A stretch of DNA of 64,000 nucleotides, taken from Hyaloperonospora brassicae. Its lineage: Eukaryota; Oomycota; Peronosporomycetes; Peronosporales; Peronosporaceae. The stretch spans positions 62,001 through 126,000 of the forward strand of contig CANTFL010000080.1 in assembly GCA_947650285.1 (NCBI GenBank). The letters run 5' to 3'. The notes below the pieces were generated by a model that was not told where the DNA came from, did not search any database, and saw only the letters and a list, made by a program, of their open reading frames with translations. Shown here one piece after another: positions 30,480 through 40,818 of the stretch. The translations under genes and the position numbers were made by a program. Numbering within the stretch: position 1 is the first letter of the stretch; every line of letters starts with the position of its first letter.

Positions 30480-32182
30480 TACCGTGTAATAGACTGTCTG
30501 TTCCTCTCTCTCTCTCACATACACGTGGCACGTCAATACTATGCCGCACGCTGTTGTCTCGACACGTCGACGTGTATCCAAACGTTGTGCGGTCGACAAC
30601 AGAGTAGTCGGATTACGGCTAGTAAAGACTGTAAGTGGAAATGCATTGCACCCGTTGATCCCTCATGCGACGAGTACCAGACGAACCCCCTTGCAATACT
30701 GATCGCATTCGTGAGCACGTACGTCTCTAGGGCCAATGGCACGCGCAGTCGCTGTGGTCGGACTTGGCCAGTGTCATGATCTGGGCTAAGACAGCAGCGC
30801 GTGGCTGTGCGAGATTAGCGTATTGGCGTATAGAGGCCCGGCGTCTTGCTCATAAACAGACGTACGATGGTGATCCCCGACCAGCGCCTGTCAATCAACC
30901 GATGGCCCAATTCATTCCCGTCGCAAAGCCCCGCGCTTGTTTCTCGTCTAAACACGTCGTACGGACGGGGCAAAGTGCGTGCCAGGGCCTCAGTATCGCA
31001 TGGCGGCTCGTGCCTTACCTGCCACAATTCTACGTGATCGGCCGCTGAATCCACATCGTCCATGATAGTGTGCGACGCGGATTTCGACGGTGTCGTCTGC
31101 TTGAGCGGCGACTGCGCTATCGGCAACGCGTGTCGTCGCCTCGTGGCCACATGCGCGCACGTCTTCGGGCCGGCGAAACGCCACTGGATGATGTGTTTTT
31201 GCACTCGTAGGCAGCGAGTAATCGCCCGAATCATACTGAGCCCTTCACAGAGGCCCGAACGGAGCTCCTCGTAACAGCCACGACATGAACACCTGCCTCT
31301 GCGTGGTCATCTATCGCGCGACTGTACGTGTTTCGGTGGAATACAAACGCTTACGCGGGCCACATGGCGGCCATACTGCCAGCCCGTTCCACCGCAAAAC
31401 ACGAGCCCGACTATGACCACCCGCGTTGCTGCCGTAAAAGCCAATGCATTCATGTTGCCTCGAAAACATACCTCTCGCGCGGTCTTATTGGTGATGGTAT
31501 AGACGGCAGGCAACGATACTGCGGCTGATGGCGTCCTCGTGCCCCGCGTCGTTGCGTCGGTGGGCGTTGCTCAAGTGGCATCGAAGGAACTCAGAGCCCA
31601 CGAAAACAATCACACGCCGTTTTGGCGACTGCACCGTTCAGCCAAAGGGGCTGTCGTTGAGCGGCCTATGAGGACAAATCAATGGTCCGCATCTGATCCC
31701 GTGTTGCAGCAGCAGCAGCAGTACAGCCAGACAATCCCAAGAGCGTCACGAAGGTGATCAGCTCCGTGTAATCACTAGAGCCAACAACGCACTGGCGCTG
31801 TCATCGAGACGTGGGAACGACGACATCTCGAGACCTTTTGCACACACAAACCAACGGGGTACAGCAAATAGATTGACGCGTCTTCGCTCGTTTTCCCGCG
31901 CTGGTCGAATCTGCTCGAGGGCACTGCACGACAACACGCGGTGGTGTGTGGTGATTTATTTCGAGAAATATGCGACACGCGGCGACACGTCCGCGCGTGG
32001 GGCTTAATCTTTGTTTGCTATTAATACCGACAATCAAACCGCCAGTCATAGAGACAGCCGGCCAGCCAGCCAGACATTACATACATATGTACACACATAC
32101 ATACATACATACATACATCCAGTCCTACATTACATCTGTATAGGCAGACGCTAGTCAGGCTAGGCAAATCAACTGGCACGGC
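30480..32182. other. Intergenic region with a possible small unassigned gene
   Basis: No firm gene. On the minus strand an ATG at 31063 opens MDDVDSAADHVELWQ, followed by a good donor (GTAAGG). Splicing to an acceptor before 30751 keeps frame and gives an 85-residue product ending at 30539; unspliced reading ends at 30815 after 82 residues. Neither product is recognisable. A second hydrophobic segment (MNALAFTAATRVVIVGLVF, near 31470) could be a separate small membrane ORF. The right end (31764-32182) contains microsatellites and presumably the promoter of the Gag-derived gene. Confidence 0.3.
32059..32118. repeat. CCAG and CATA microsatellites
   Basis: A GCCAGCCAGCCAG run is followed by CATACATATG and then five to six CATA units, about 65 bp before the Gag-derived gene start. 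Confidence 0.8.
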
Positions 32183-34435
32183 ATGAGCCAATCAGCGTCG
32201 ACCAGCTTCCGTCTGCCACCGAAAGTTTCGGCTTCGGCAGTTGAGCTCGCGAGACCAGAAGAAGTTCGGCTACCGACAGAGGAAGTGCAGGAGATGGAGG
32301 CGAGCGGCAGCGTCCGCGTGTTCGACGGCACGACCGACTTCCGCGTATGGCGCGCGCGCGTCGAGAACGAGCTGATGCGGTACCACTTGCTGGGCTACGT
32401 GATGGTGCGTGGCTACGACGGCAGTCAGGCGTTCATGTACAATGGCGAGAAGGTACCGCCCAGGACGCTGGCGGTTCCCGCCGAGAACGAGCAGCAGCAG
32501 ACTCAGCAGCCGCCAGAGCAGCTGGTGAAGGAGGAGGTAGGGGTGCGGGGCGACGCAGTGCCTGTGTTTCCACAGGGAAAGCTCAGTCGATGGGACGTCC
32601 TCGGAGAAAGCGCGGAAGCCAAGAGCATTCTCCAGCGCTGCCTGCACCCAGACGTGGAGGGCGCGATCTTGAACAAGAACATCTATGATAGCTGGAAAAT
32701 GCTTTGTGCGCTGTATGGCAATCAGAGCAGCTACGGCGCTCATGACGTGAACGAGATGCACCGGGTACTGCACCACATTCGACTTGGGGACAAGAAAGGA
32801 GAGCCCGTGCGTGAGTTTGTCACGCGGTGGGAAATGCTCATGCAGCAGTACGCACTGGCGACGGGGATTGAGCTGACGGACGGGTTCCGCTCGGTCTCGT
32901 TCGTGCAGACGCTTCCCAGTGCGTGGAGAGCTATGGTGACGTCGTGGCGCGGAGTCCGACCGTTTGTGCCGTATTCTGAGCTCGTAGAGAAAGTCATTGC
33001 AACGCGCGACAAGATGCAAGCGCAGATGGAGATGGCAAACGCTGCGAACTCATTACTGTCGAAACCGACTCGCGGCCCGACCGACAGTTCACTTGTGTTG
33101 CGAACCTCGCAATCGCCAAGAAGCTCGTTTGATAAGTTGGCTGGGTCTGAACCAGTCGCTGATACTGTTACGAAAGCGTCACAAAAAGATGTATACGAAT
33201 CGGGAGATGATCGAAGGACCAAGTCCATGAATGAGTCTACTGAGCCAGCAAAACACTGCCGTGGAACGCCCGTGTCTGCCGACAAAGGCGCACGGCCGAG
33301 TAAAACCTCTCCATCGCATACTGAAACAACGAGTGGCGCAAGTGATAATGTGGACTCGATTAGTGGTGACACGACATCGACAACAGTGTCAGGAAAGAAC
33401 ACGACGACGACTAGAACACGCTCGGTAGACAGTGCGAAGAAATCAGTTACTGAGCGGTCAGCTGGTTCGCGATCGTTCAAGTCTCTGAAGCCCGATAGCC
33501 GGCATGAAAAGAACGGCGGGTACGAGCCGCGTGAGCGCTACGAGAAATACGACCTGGAGCCAGGCTATGACGAGTACGAGTTCGACAGTCGATACGACAA
33601 GTACGCGTCCACCAGTCGATACGAGCGATCTGCGCTTAAGCCTCGTAGCCGATGCGACAAGAAGTACGAGAGCTACGACCGCTACGACGGCAAAAACGGG
33701 TTCGTGTCGTGCTTCTACTGCCTCAAAGTGGGCCACCACATGAAGCGGTGCTGGTACCTCGAAGCCGACATTGAGAACGGCACGACGCACGAGCCGCACA
33801 AGAAGTTCTCGTGCGCGCTGACGCCCGAGCGAACGCGGTTCATGGTCAACTGCCTCGAAGCGTACATTGACGAAGTGAATCGCGAGCGGGCGGTCTACGA
33901 GATGTCGACGTCAATGGCAGGACCACGGAACCACGGCGGCTACGACTCCCGCGCGATGGAGAGCATGGGGCGTGACTACCACTCGCAGCAGCAGCAGCAG
34001 CACTACCACCACCATCACCACCAACAGCAGCATCATCATCAGCAGCAGCAGCAGCAGGAGCCCGTCCCGCCGCCTCCTCCCGGCCAGCCGCCCGCCAATG
34101 CGCTCCACCACCACCACCACCACCAGCACCAGCAGCAGCAGCAGCAACAACAAGACCCCTCTACCGTAAGTGAGACAACAGAGTACCGAAAGCGCTCGCG
34201 CAGCCCGACGACCGACCGGCGCAAGCGCTCGCGCAGCGCTTTCCAGACGACTTCTGGGGGCAGTACGCGAGCGCCGTCTGCGCAAGACGCGCCGCTCGGT
34301 CCGCCGCGGGACCGGTCAGGAGACGCGGCGCTGGTGGAGCCGTTCTCGCCCCGCAAGCGCTCGCGCCCGCCGTCCTCCGGGAGCAGCTTCAAACCCGTCT
34401 CGGACAACGGCGACGACGAGTGCTGCGCCCATTAG
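32183..34435 (+). CDS. Copia-type Gag-derived zinc-knuckle protein without pol (candidate domesticated gene)
   Basis: A 750-residue single open frame. Residues about 40-290 match the copia-type Gag (UBN2-like) pattern: a DFRVWRARVENEL start, AKSILQRCLHPDVE, the NIYDSWKMLCALYG helix, HHIRLGDKKGEPVREFVTRW and VQTLPSAWRAMV. A charged Ser/Thr-rich linker and a Tyr/Lys-rich repeat (RYDKYA, RYEKYD types) follow. One CCHC zinc knuckle, CFYCLKVGHHMKRC, sits near 510. After it come His/Gln-rich tracts and an SR-like tail (KRSRSPTTDRRKRSRS). No protease, integrase or reverse transcriptase follows: the next gene starts 413 bp downstream and is unrelated. An intact frame, a nuclear-type tail and a missing pol suggest domestication, but a recent solo Gag cannot be excluded. 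Likely RNA or DNA binding; role unknown. Confidence 0.75.
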   Translation: MSQSASTSFRLPPKVSASAVELARPEEVRLPTEEVQEMEASGSVRVFDGTTDFRVWRARVENELMRYHLLGYVMVRGYDGSQAFMYNGEKVPPRTLAVPAENEQQQTQQPPEQLVKEEVGVRGDAVPVFPQGKLSRWDVLGESAEAKSILQRCLHPDVEGAILNKNIYDSWKMLCALYGNQSSYGAHDVNEMHRVLHHIRLGDKKGEPVREFVTRWEMLMQQYALATGIELTDGFRSVSFVQTLPSAWRAMVTSWRGVRPFVPYSELVEKVIATRDKMQAQMEMANAANSLLSKPTRGPTDSSLVLRTSQSPRSSFDKLAGSEPVADTVTKASQKDVYESGDDRRTKSMNESTEPAKHCRGTPVSADKGARPSKTSPSHTETTSGASDNVDSISGDTTSTTVSGKNTTTTRTRSVDSAKKSVTERSAGSRSFKSLKPDSRHEKNGGYEPRERYEKYDLEPGYDEYEFDSRYDKYASTSRYERSALKPRSRCDKKYESYDRYDGKNGFVSCFYCLKVGHHMKRCWYLEADIENGTTHEPHKKFSCALTPERTRFMVNCLEAYIDEVNRERAVYEMSTSMAGPRNHGGYDSRAMESMGRDYHSQQQQQHYHHHHHQQQHHHQQQQQQEPVPPPPPGQPPANALHHHHHHQHQQQQQQQQDPSTVSETTEYRKRSRSPTTDRRKRSRSAFQTTSGGSTRAPSAQDAPLGPPRDRSGDAALVEPFSPRKRSRPPSSGSSFKPVSDNGDDECCAH
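33986..34163. repeat. CAG/CAC trinucleotide tracts coding Gln/His runs
   Basis: Interspersed CAG, CAA and CAC/CAT runs in frame within the Gag-derived gene encode alternating polyglutamine and polyhistidine stretches with a short Pro-rich spacer. Such tracts are prone to length variation. Confidence 0.85.
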
Positions 34436-34848
34436 CCGCTGCTGGCGGTGACCTCCATGTGGTGGTGGGGGGGCGCTGTGCGTCTCCTTCTGATTGGCTA
34501 ATATGATCCGTACTTATCTGAATCCCAAATGTACCCAAAAGGGGGCGCGATAGTGTGTAAACGGGCGACGACAGCACAGAGTGTTGTTGTGTGCGACCGG
34601 GCGACGGCGCGTGTTCTCCATCGAGAGAGAGGGGGAGAGAGGGCGGCCGCCGCCGACGACAGCGACGCACACGTAGACGCACGGGCGGTGGGCGAGTGTC
34701 AAGTGGGTGTGTGCGAGAGAAGACGGCGCGAGACTCTGTCGCTGCGATGAAGAAGACGACGCTGTGGAGGTATATATTGTGTGCTTTTGTTGCTGCGCGT
34801 CATTGCGTGGCGCGCGCGCAGCGGTTTGCAAGGGGTTGAAAGCTGCAA
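34436..34848. other. Spacer, no gene seen
   Basis: 413 bp between two plus-strand genes. It contains a GAGAGAGG purine run near 34621-34640 and no Gag-Pol continuation such as integrase or reverse transcriptase motifs. Confidence 0.5.
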
Positions 34849-37427
34849 ATGGATTGGCAGAAAAGCGCTAAAGAAATGTTGCTGTTGTGTTTGTATTGGT
34901 TGTTATTGTGCCGGATGTTCGTGCGTTTGTTGGGTCCACCGCTAGAAACAATGCTGCACCGGCTGGCCCAAGTGACAAGAGCAGTAGCGGTAGCACTGCC
35001 AGCGGCAGTAGTAAGACTGGTACAACTCCAGTGGCTGCTGCTACTGCGAGCGCAAAGCCAGTGGCGCCAAAGACAAAGAGCAGCAGCGGCAGCAATCCTT
35101 CGACTGCTGCACCGCACAGCACGAATCGAGGGAGTCTCAATAACAATCAAGAAAAACGACGCAGCATTAGCAATGCGCCGACCGACGGCGAGGACAAGCT
35201 GCCGCCGGGATGGACACGCAAAGAGAGCAAGTCGCAGAAAGGGCGGTATTACTACATTTCGCCAGCGGGCAAGACGCAGTGGGTCCCTCCGCCCTCGGCC
35301 AAAACGCCGAGTGCGAAGATTAAGAAAACGTACAACTGGCTGAGCGAAGTGGAGATTTGTTTCCAAGAAGGTCGGCTGGGCGTGAGTCTGCGGGAGGTCC
35401 ATCAGATGGAGACGATTTTGTATCCTCAATTCCAAGCTGAAGTGGACGATTTGCCAAAAGTCAATGGAAAAGCAGGTCCTGCCGAGCTGCACAATTGGAG
35501 TGTCAAGGCGAACAAACGTCTGACGATTGGCATGCGTGTCATCAGTATCGAGGACGCGTCGCTGGTAGGATTTACGTACAAGGAAGTCGTTGCAAAGCTG
35601 AAGACTGCATCTCGTCCGGTGCGCATTAAGTTTGCTGACGTGCAGAAAGGAACCGTCGAAGAAAATGGCGGTCGCAAGTCGGATGGGGACAGTGCCAAGA
35701 ACAGCACCGCCACGGACCTAGCTGGCCCGGGATACGGACACTCGACTGCTTACATGCAGCAAAAACAGGAATACACGCGCGTGCTCGTGACAGGGGAGCT
35801 TTATACCGAGATGTGGACAATTGAGAACAAAAAGTTGCTGCGATCGCTGACGCGCATGCAGCATAAGTGGAACACGGTGTCGAGTGAGTTTGATATTCTA
35901 AATGCGAGGCGAATGGAGTTGCGGAAAGAGAACGACGAAATGAAAAGTGATAAAGAAAAGTACGAAAAGATGTTGAAAAACCTGAAGCTACAAGCGACTC
36001 ATGCTATGGAAAATCCGGAGCTTGTGCGGGCCAACGAGCTGGCCAAGCGAAACACAGAGCTGAGCGATGACATATCCAAAATGAGCTCTGGGAACAAGCG
36101 ATTACGAAAAGAGAGGGATGCGCTGCAAGCCCAGCTAGATGAGCTGGAAAAACAGCTTGTAAAAGTGGAACAAAAAGACAAGGCAGAAGAGGAGGACCGC
36201 GTGCCAGAAGAGGACATTTTTGGCATTGAGCCTACGGCACCACCGAAGGAGCAGCTGTCAGCATTGAAGAAAAAGAGACGCGGGCTTGAAGACGAAGTTA
36301 ACAAAGAACAGCGCAAGGCCAACAAGGTGCAAAAAGAGATGGAGCAGCTTACGAAGCACTACGCTAGTCTTGAGAATGAGGAGTCGGGACACATCTCTTC
36401 AACGTCCTCGCCATCCTCTCACCACCCGCCAAAAGACGACAAAGACAAGAACGCGTCGACGCCGAGCGGCCAGCACGATACAACTAGTAGTGGCGGCAAT
36501 GGCGTGACAAAGCCCAAATCCGAGTTTGCTGACCTTGAAGCGAAGATATTGGAGCTGCGCAAGAAGCAGAGATCCGTGGTGGATACCTTGTCAAAGGCTG
36601 CCCAGTCAGGTGATCACAAACTGGCAAAGGAGTGCCAACGGCGGCGCCAGAAGATCAAGGAGGAGCTGAAGGATGCGCAAGACGAGCTTTACCGGGTCAA
36701 GAACCATGGTAAGCAAGAAGCATCGTCTGCACGGGGTGAACGGTCCCGCAAGGAAAAGACCTCAGTTGAGGCAGTAACGGTGCCAAGCCGTCAGCACTCG
36801 CCGTCGTCGAAGAAATCCAAGCAGTTGGGATCGATTTCGAAGGGCAAGTTGAGTCCGTCGACTCCTGATGCAAGCGCTGACACTCCGTCTACGACCGGCA
36901 GCTCGCGTGCTGGAAAGATGCCAATGCTGAGTGGTTTCTTGGAAAAGGGACCGACAGAGTGGGCAGACCGCGGCCTCATCAGCGGCATGAAGACAATGCG
37001 TGGTGCCCGTGAGCGTTGGTGCGTAATCACGGCCGATGGATTTCTTAAATATTACAAGCGCCGTGGTGACTCCGTCGTGCGTGGGGAGATCAACCTCGCT
37101 GAGAAGAGTTTTGAAGTCCTCGCGGATGATCTTGCGCATGGAAAGGAGTTTGTGCTGAGTACAGACGAGCAGCAGTCGCATTTCTTCACGAAGAACGCAC
37201 AGGAGCTGAACAACTGGGTGAAAACCCTTCGTGCCGCAAACGCTTATTTACTCAATGCTGCTGCTCCCCCGTTGCCTCCGCCACGAGCAGCGCGTGGCAC
37301 TGGCGACAAGCAAGTAAGTGCCCGACACGAAACGAAACAGACACAGGAGTTCAATCTTGACGGACTGGAGGACTCGCTGCCTGAAGAGGATGAGCAGTTT
37401 TACGGACGTGCTACTCTGGGTTTCTAA
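34849..37427 (+). CDS. WW / PDZ-like / coiled-coil / PH scaffold protein
   Basis: Two exons, 34849-34877 and 34946-37427 (68-nt intron GTTGCT...CTAG); the first exon contributes only MDWQKSAKE plus part of a codon. The total is about 836 residues. A WW domain (PPGWTRKESKSQKGRYYY, ending TQWVPPP) lies at about nt 35200-35295. A PDZ-like segment (LGVSLREV through KLKTASRPVRIKF) lies at about 35377-35635. Long coiled coils cover 35820-36380 and 36530-36710. A C-terminal PH domain spans about 36920-37245 (LSGFLEKGPTEWADRG, ending NNWVKTLRAANAYL). This is a modular adaptor that could link proline-rich partners to phosphoinositide membranes. There is no catalytic domain. Without the intron the only upstream start would be non-ATG, which supports the splice. 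Confidence 0.75.
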
Positions 37428-37785
37428 GGAATCGGTAGCTGTGGGCGATCGATGAGCACTGATGCTTCCAAATGTAATGGCTGATTGTTATGTCGATGAA
37501 CGCTAGTTAAGCTCTCCTTCCCTTAGTCTCCTCTTGGCTCGAAATAAACAGTATCTCGTCCACCGCCGCGTCTGCTGGGCCCGCGTCGTCGTCTTGACGC
37601 TCCTTTCTGCAATTTGGACAAGCGATCATTGCGAGGTCAAAGGAGGAGATCGTACGAGCGACGCTGGAACAGGTTGGTCTTGTAGCAATTATGCAGCTAA
37701 CCTATCTGTAAACGGACGAACATTGGCACCACATCACGGCGTCAGTAGCTACTTCAACACAAGCAAGAAAACATGGCGATGCTGT

Positions 37786-40700
37786 CTATAGCACAAAGTA
37801 CTTGTTGCGCTCTTCCTCGCTCGCTGCTGACGTCGCCGCACCCCGATTGTCATGGCTAGGATACCACTGGCCACCCTCCACGCTGTTGTTCCCTGAGCGG
37901 CGTGCTGATATCCCGTCTTCACTTGTCTTGCGACTGCGATGCGAGTTGCGATTGCCATAGCGGTACCATGAAGTCGTGCCGGCAGGACGATTGCCCTCGC
38001 TGACGTCATGCACCACGCGCGAGCTGAGATTCTTCGTAAACTGCTGCAATGCCAGCGCACTATCGTGCAACTGCTTTGGTTCCTCTCCCGTCGCGCTGAT
38101 CGTGTCCGTGTTTCTACGTGCCACGGCGCCACGACCGCGACCCTTGACCATGGAAACCATATCGACCTTGTCCATGGGGACAGAAGCTTCATCCTCTTCC
38201 GGTTTGTCCACCTTGTGTACCATCTCGTAAAAAAGACCACCCATTTGCACCAGAGCATCGTAGCGACCCTCTTCGGCAACACGCCCTGCACTGAGGACCA
38301 GAATCTGGTCTGCATTCAGAGACGTGGACAAGCGGTGCGTTACCGAAATGATAGTCATGTTCATCTTGCCCGAGAGGCGCTCCAGTGTAGACACAATCGA
38401 TGCCTCGGTCTCGGGATCCAAAGCGCTCGTGGCCTCATCCAGCAGCAACAGGCTCGGGCGACGGCATAGCGAACGTGCTAAGCAGATACGTTGTGCCTGG
38501 CCGCCACTTAAGTTGCACGTTGCATGCTGACCCACCACCGTCTCGAATCCGTCTTTCAGCTCCCGGATGAAGTGGCACTCTGCGAGGCGGGCAGCCTCTT
38601 CGCAGTCGGCGTTCGAAGCATTCGTGTTACCGTAGCGGATGTTGTCATAGATCGTTCCGTTGAGAATGCCACCGTCCTGGAAGACCACTGCAGTCTGATC
38701 CATAAACGATTTCTTCGAAAAGTTGAAAATGTCGTGGCCGTCGAGACGGATGCAGCCCCCATCAGCCTCCTGGAACTGCATCAAACATGCTAGCAGCGTA
38801 CTCTTGCCGCAACCGGACGGTCCGACGATGCACGTGTAGGATCCGCGAGGAATCGCCGCCGTCAATTCGTTCAAAATGTAATTCTCGGACGACTTGTCGT
38901 ACTTGAACACGAGTTTCTCAATACGAAGGTCCTGCTGCATCTTTGGCAATGGCGGCATATCGTTGTCGCTATTGTCGTCGCGAGTGACCGACCCGAGGCC
39001 CACGATGATGTCGTCCACTCGTTGCAGACTACTGGCATTGCCGATAGCCACGCGCATGAAACCACCGAGCACCGTCACGGGGTTCGATACTCGACTCAAT
39101 AGCGTAATGAATCCGAAAAACTCGCCCGACGACAGTTCCTTGTGCCACACCTTCATGGCCAACGAGGCGGTCATGATGGCGACAAAGATATACATGGCCG
39201 ACTCGATATAGATCTGCACGATACTCGACCAAAAGTCTTTCGAAAACTGACTCTTGCGCAGCGATGCGCACGTTTTCTTGAAACGAGCAATGAGCGGGTC
39301 CTGAATCGCGTAAGCACGCACGACCTTTTCACACCCGACAGCATTCTGAAACTCAGCAGCGACGTACGCATTCCTCGATCCAAACTCTTTCGATCGCTGA
39401 GCTGCAAAGCCCTGCGGGCCACTGGAAAGCAACACAGCAGTGAAAGCAAACGACATGATACCGATGCTCGCGTCCATGTACAAGGCGTATCCGAAACCGA
39501 AAATCACAGCCAACAACGGGTTCAACAGATTCCAAAACACAGCCTGCCACAGCGCGTTCACACGCGCTACGTCACTCGAAAAGAGATTGTTCAAGTCGCC
39601 TTCGGATCGCTCGGCGAAAAATTGCGTGTCCTGGCGAAGGATAATGTTGAGCAGTGCGGATTGCATGGACTCGGTCGCTTTCGAGATCATCTTGGACTGA
39701 AAGTAGCCGACAGCGTAGTCGCCGAGCACGAACGGCACGCACAGTGCCAGGACACCCACGACACCAAACCGAAGCGTCGCCTCGTTCGGATCGCCTGTAT
39801 CCAGCGTATCAAAGGCATCTGACAGCTTGGCGAGGAAAATCGCCAGCGCTGGACTCACGGACGCATTGATGCACACGACAAAAAAGCAAAACATGAGGTC
39901 TGCCATCTGCGTAGACCAATGCCACAGCGTGCTCCGCACAACGTCCGTGATGCCGTACGCGAGCGTCGACGACGACGCGTCAATGTCCCGCAGATGCGAC
40001 AAGAACTCGGTCGCCGAGAGGTTCGGCGGGCGGTAGTGCAGGGCCCGCTCGAGGAAGTTCATGAGCTCGTCCCGCGTCATGTCGCCTTCGTCTCGTCCGC
40101 AAATGATCACGAGGTCCGTCTCCATCATCTCAATCGACATGGCCGAAATGCCCGGGATCCGCGCGAGCGACGCGCGCAGCGACTCGATACTGACGCGAAT
40201 GTGGTCGCCGTTCGTGCGAAACTTGTGCAGCTTTTTCGAAAACGTGCGTGCCCGGGGCTTGAGGATCAGGCGCAGCGCCACGAGCGTCAAGTAGCCGAGA
40301 CAGAGCAAGTACTCTGTCTCGCCCATGACGAACCGCGAGCCCAAGAGCGCGACCATTGCCACGAGGCACACGAGGTCGGCAATGTTCGAGTGCGAGCGAA
40401 AGAGCGCGAGCCGCAGCCCCAGCACGCGGATGATCATGTCAATAAAGTAGCACAGCATGAGGCCGGCCGAGAAGTAGCGCGACGCTTTGGCCGCCACTTG
40501 GTCATGAAACGACGTCTTTTGCGTGAACGAGATGGCCAGTACCTGGGCGAAAAAGTCGAGAAACAGCGCAAACGTCTCCGAGTAGTGCCACTTGCGCGAG
40601 TCGATCACGCGCAGGTAAAAGAGGCGGTGGCCATTGCCGGGCGAACTGGCTGCGCCTTTGATCGCGCGCGGGTCGGACGAGTCGGGCAGCGGACCGCCAA

Positions 40701-40818
40701 TCTTGACGAACCCGCCGCTGCTCTCGGGCGGGCCGCGCTCAAAGTCCGTCGTCTCGCTGCTCATGTCCAGTGTGGAGTGGGTGGGCGTCGACTCGAAGGC
40801 CGCGGCCTTGCGCTGCAT
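37786..40818 (-). CDS. ABCB-type half exporter with channel-like N-terminal membrane domain
   Basis: 1010 residues from the ATG at 40818 (alternative at 40764). The N-terminal about 70 residues are soluble. Four hydrophobic segments follow at about 85-200, including CYFIDMIIRVLGLRLALF and NIADLVCLVAMVAL, then a span ending LRLILKPRARTFSKKL. This order resembles S1-S4 of voltage-sensor domains, with an Asn-x-x-Asp after S2 and Arg/Lys in the fourth segment. A soluble linker leads to an ABC exporter membrane domain (about 310-620) and one nucleotide-binding domain: Walker A GPSGCGKST near 663, signature LSGGQ near 769, Walker B LLLLDEATSALD near 787, H-loop THR. All catalytic residues are present. 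It should act as a dimer. Substrate and membrane are unknown. Confidence 0.85.
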   Translation of the reverse strand: MQRKAAAFESTPTHSTLDMSSETTDFERGPPESSGGFVKIGGPLPDSSDPRAIKGAASSPGNGHRLFYLRVIDSRKWHYSETFALFLDFFAQVLAISFTQKTSFHDQVAAKASRYFSAGLMLCYFIDMIIRVLGLRLALFRSHSNIADLVCLVAMVALLGSRFVMGETEYLLCLGYLTLVALRLILKPRARTFSKKLHKFRTNGDHIRVSIESLRASLARIPGISAMSIEMMETDLVIICGRDEGDMTRDELMNFLERALHYRPPNLSATEFLSHLRDIDASSSTLAYGITDVVRSTLWHWSTQMADLMFCFFVVCINASVSPALAIFLAKLSDAFDTLDTGDPNEATLRFGVVGVLALCVPFVLGDYAVGYFQSKMISKATESMQSALLNIILRQDTQFFAERSEGDLNNLFSSDVARVNALWQAVFWNLLNPLLAVIFGFGYALYMDASIGIMSFAFTAVLLSSGPQGFAAQRSKEFGSRNAYVAAEFQNAVGCEKVVRAYAIQDPLIARFKKTCASLRKSQFSKDFWSSIVQIYIESAMYIFVAIMTASLAMKVWHKELSSGEFFGFITLLSRVSNPVTVLGGFMRVAIGNASSLQRVDDIIVGLGSVTRDDNSDNDMPPLPKMQQDLRIEKLVFKYDKSSENYILNELTAAIPRGSYTCIVGPSGCGKSTLLACLMQFQEADGGCIRLDGHDIFNFSKKSFMDQTAVVFQDGGILNGTIYDNIRYGNTNASNADCEEAARLAECHFIRELKDGFETVVGQHATCNLSGGQAQRICLARSLCRRPSLLLLDEATSALDPETEASIVSTLERLSGKMNMTIISVTHRLSTSLNADQILVLSAGRVAEEGRYDALVQMGGLFYEMVHKVDKPEEDEASVPMDKVDMVSMVKGRGRGAVARRNTDTISATGEEPKQLHDSALALQQFTKNLSSRVVHDVSEGNRPAGTTSWYRYGNRNSHRSRKTSEDGISARRSGNNSVEGGQWYPSHDNRGAATSAASEEERNKYFVL

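Noticed and set aside
31195..31235. Endosulfine-like motif YDSGDY on the minus strand
   Set aside because: Only six residues match, the conserved flanking Lys-Tyr-Phe and Ser-phosphosite context is missing, and a stop lies just upstream in frame.
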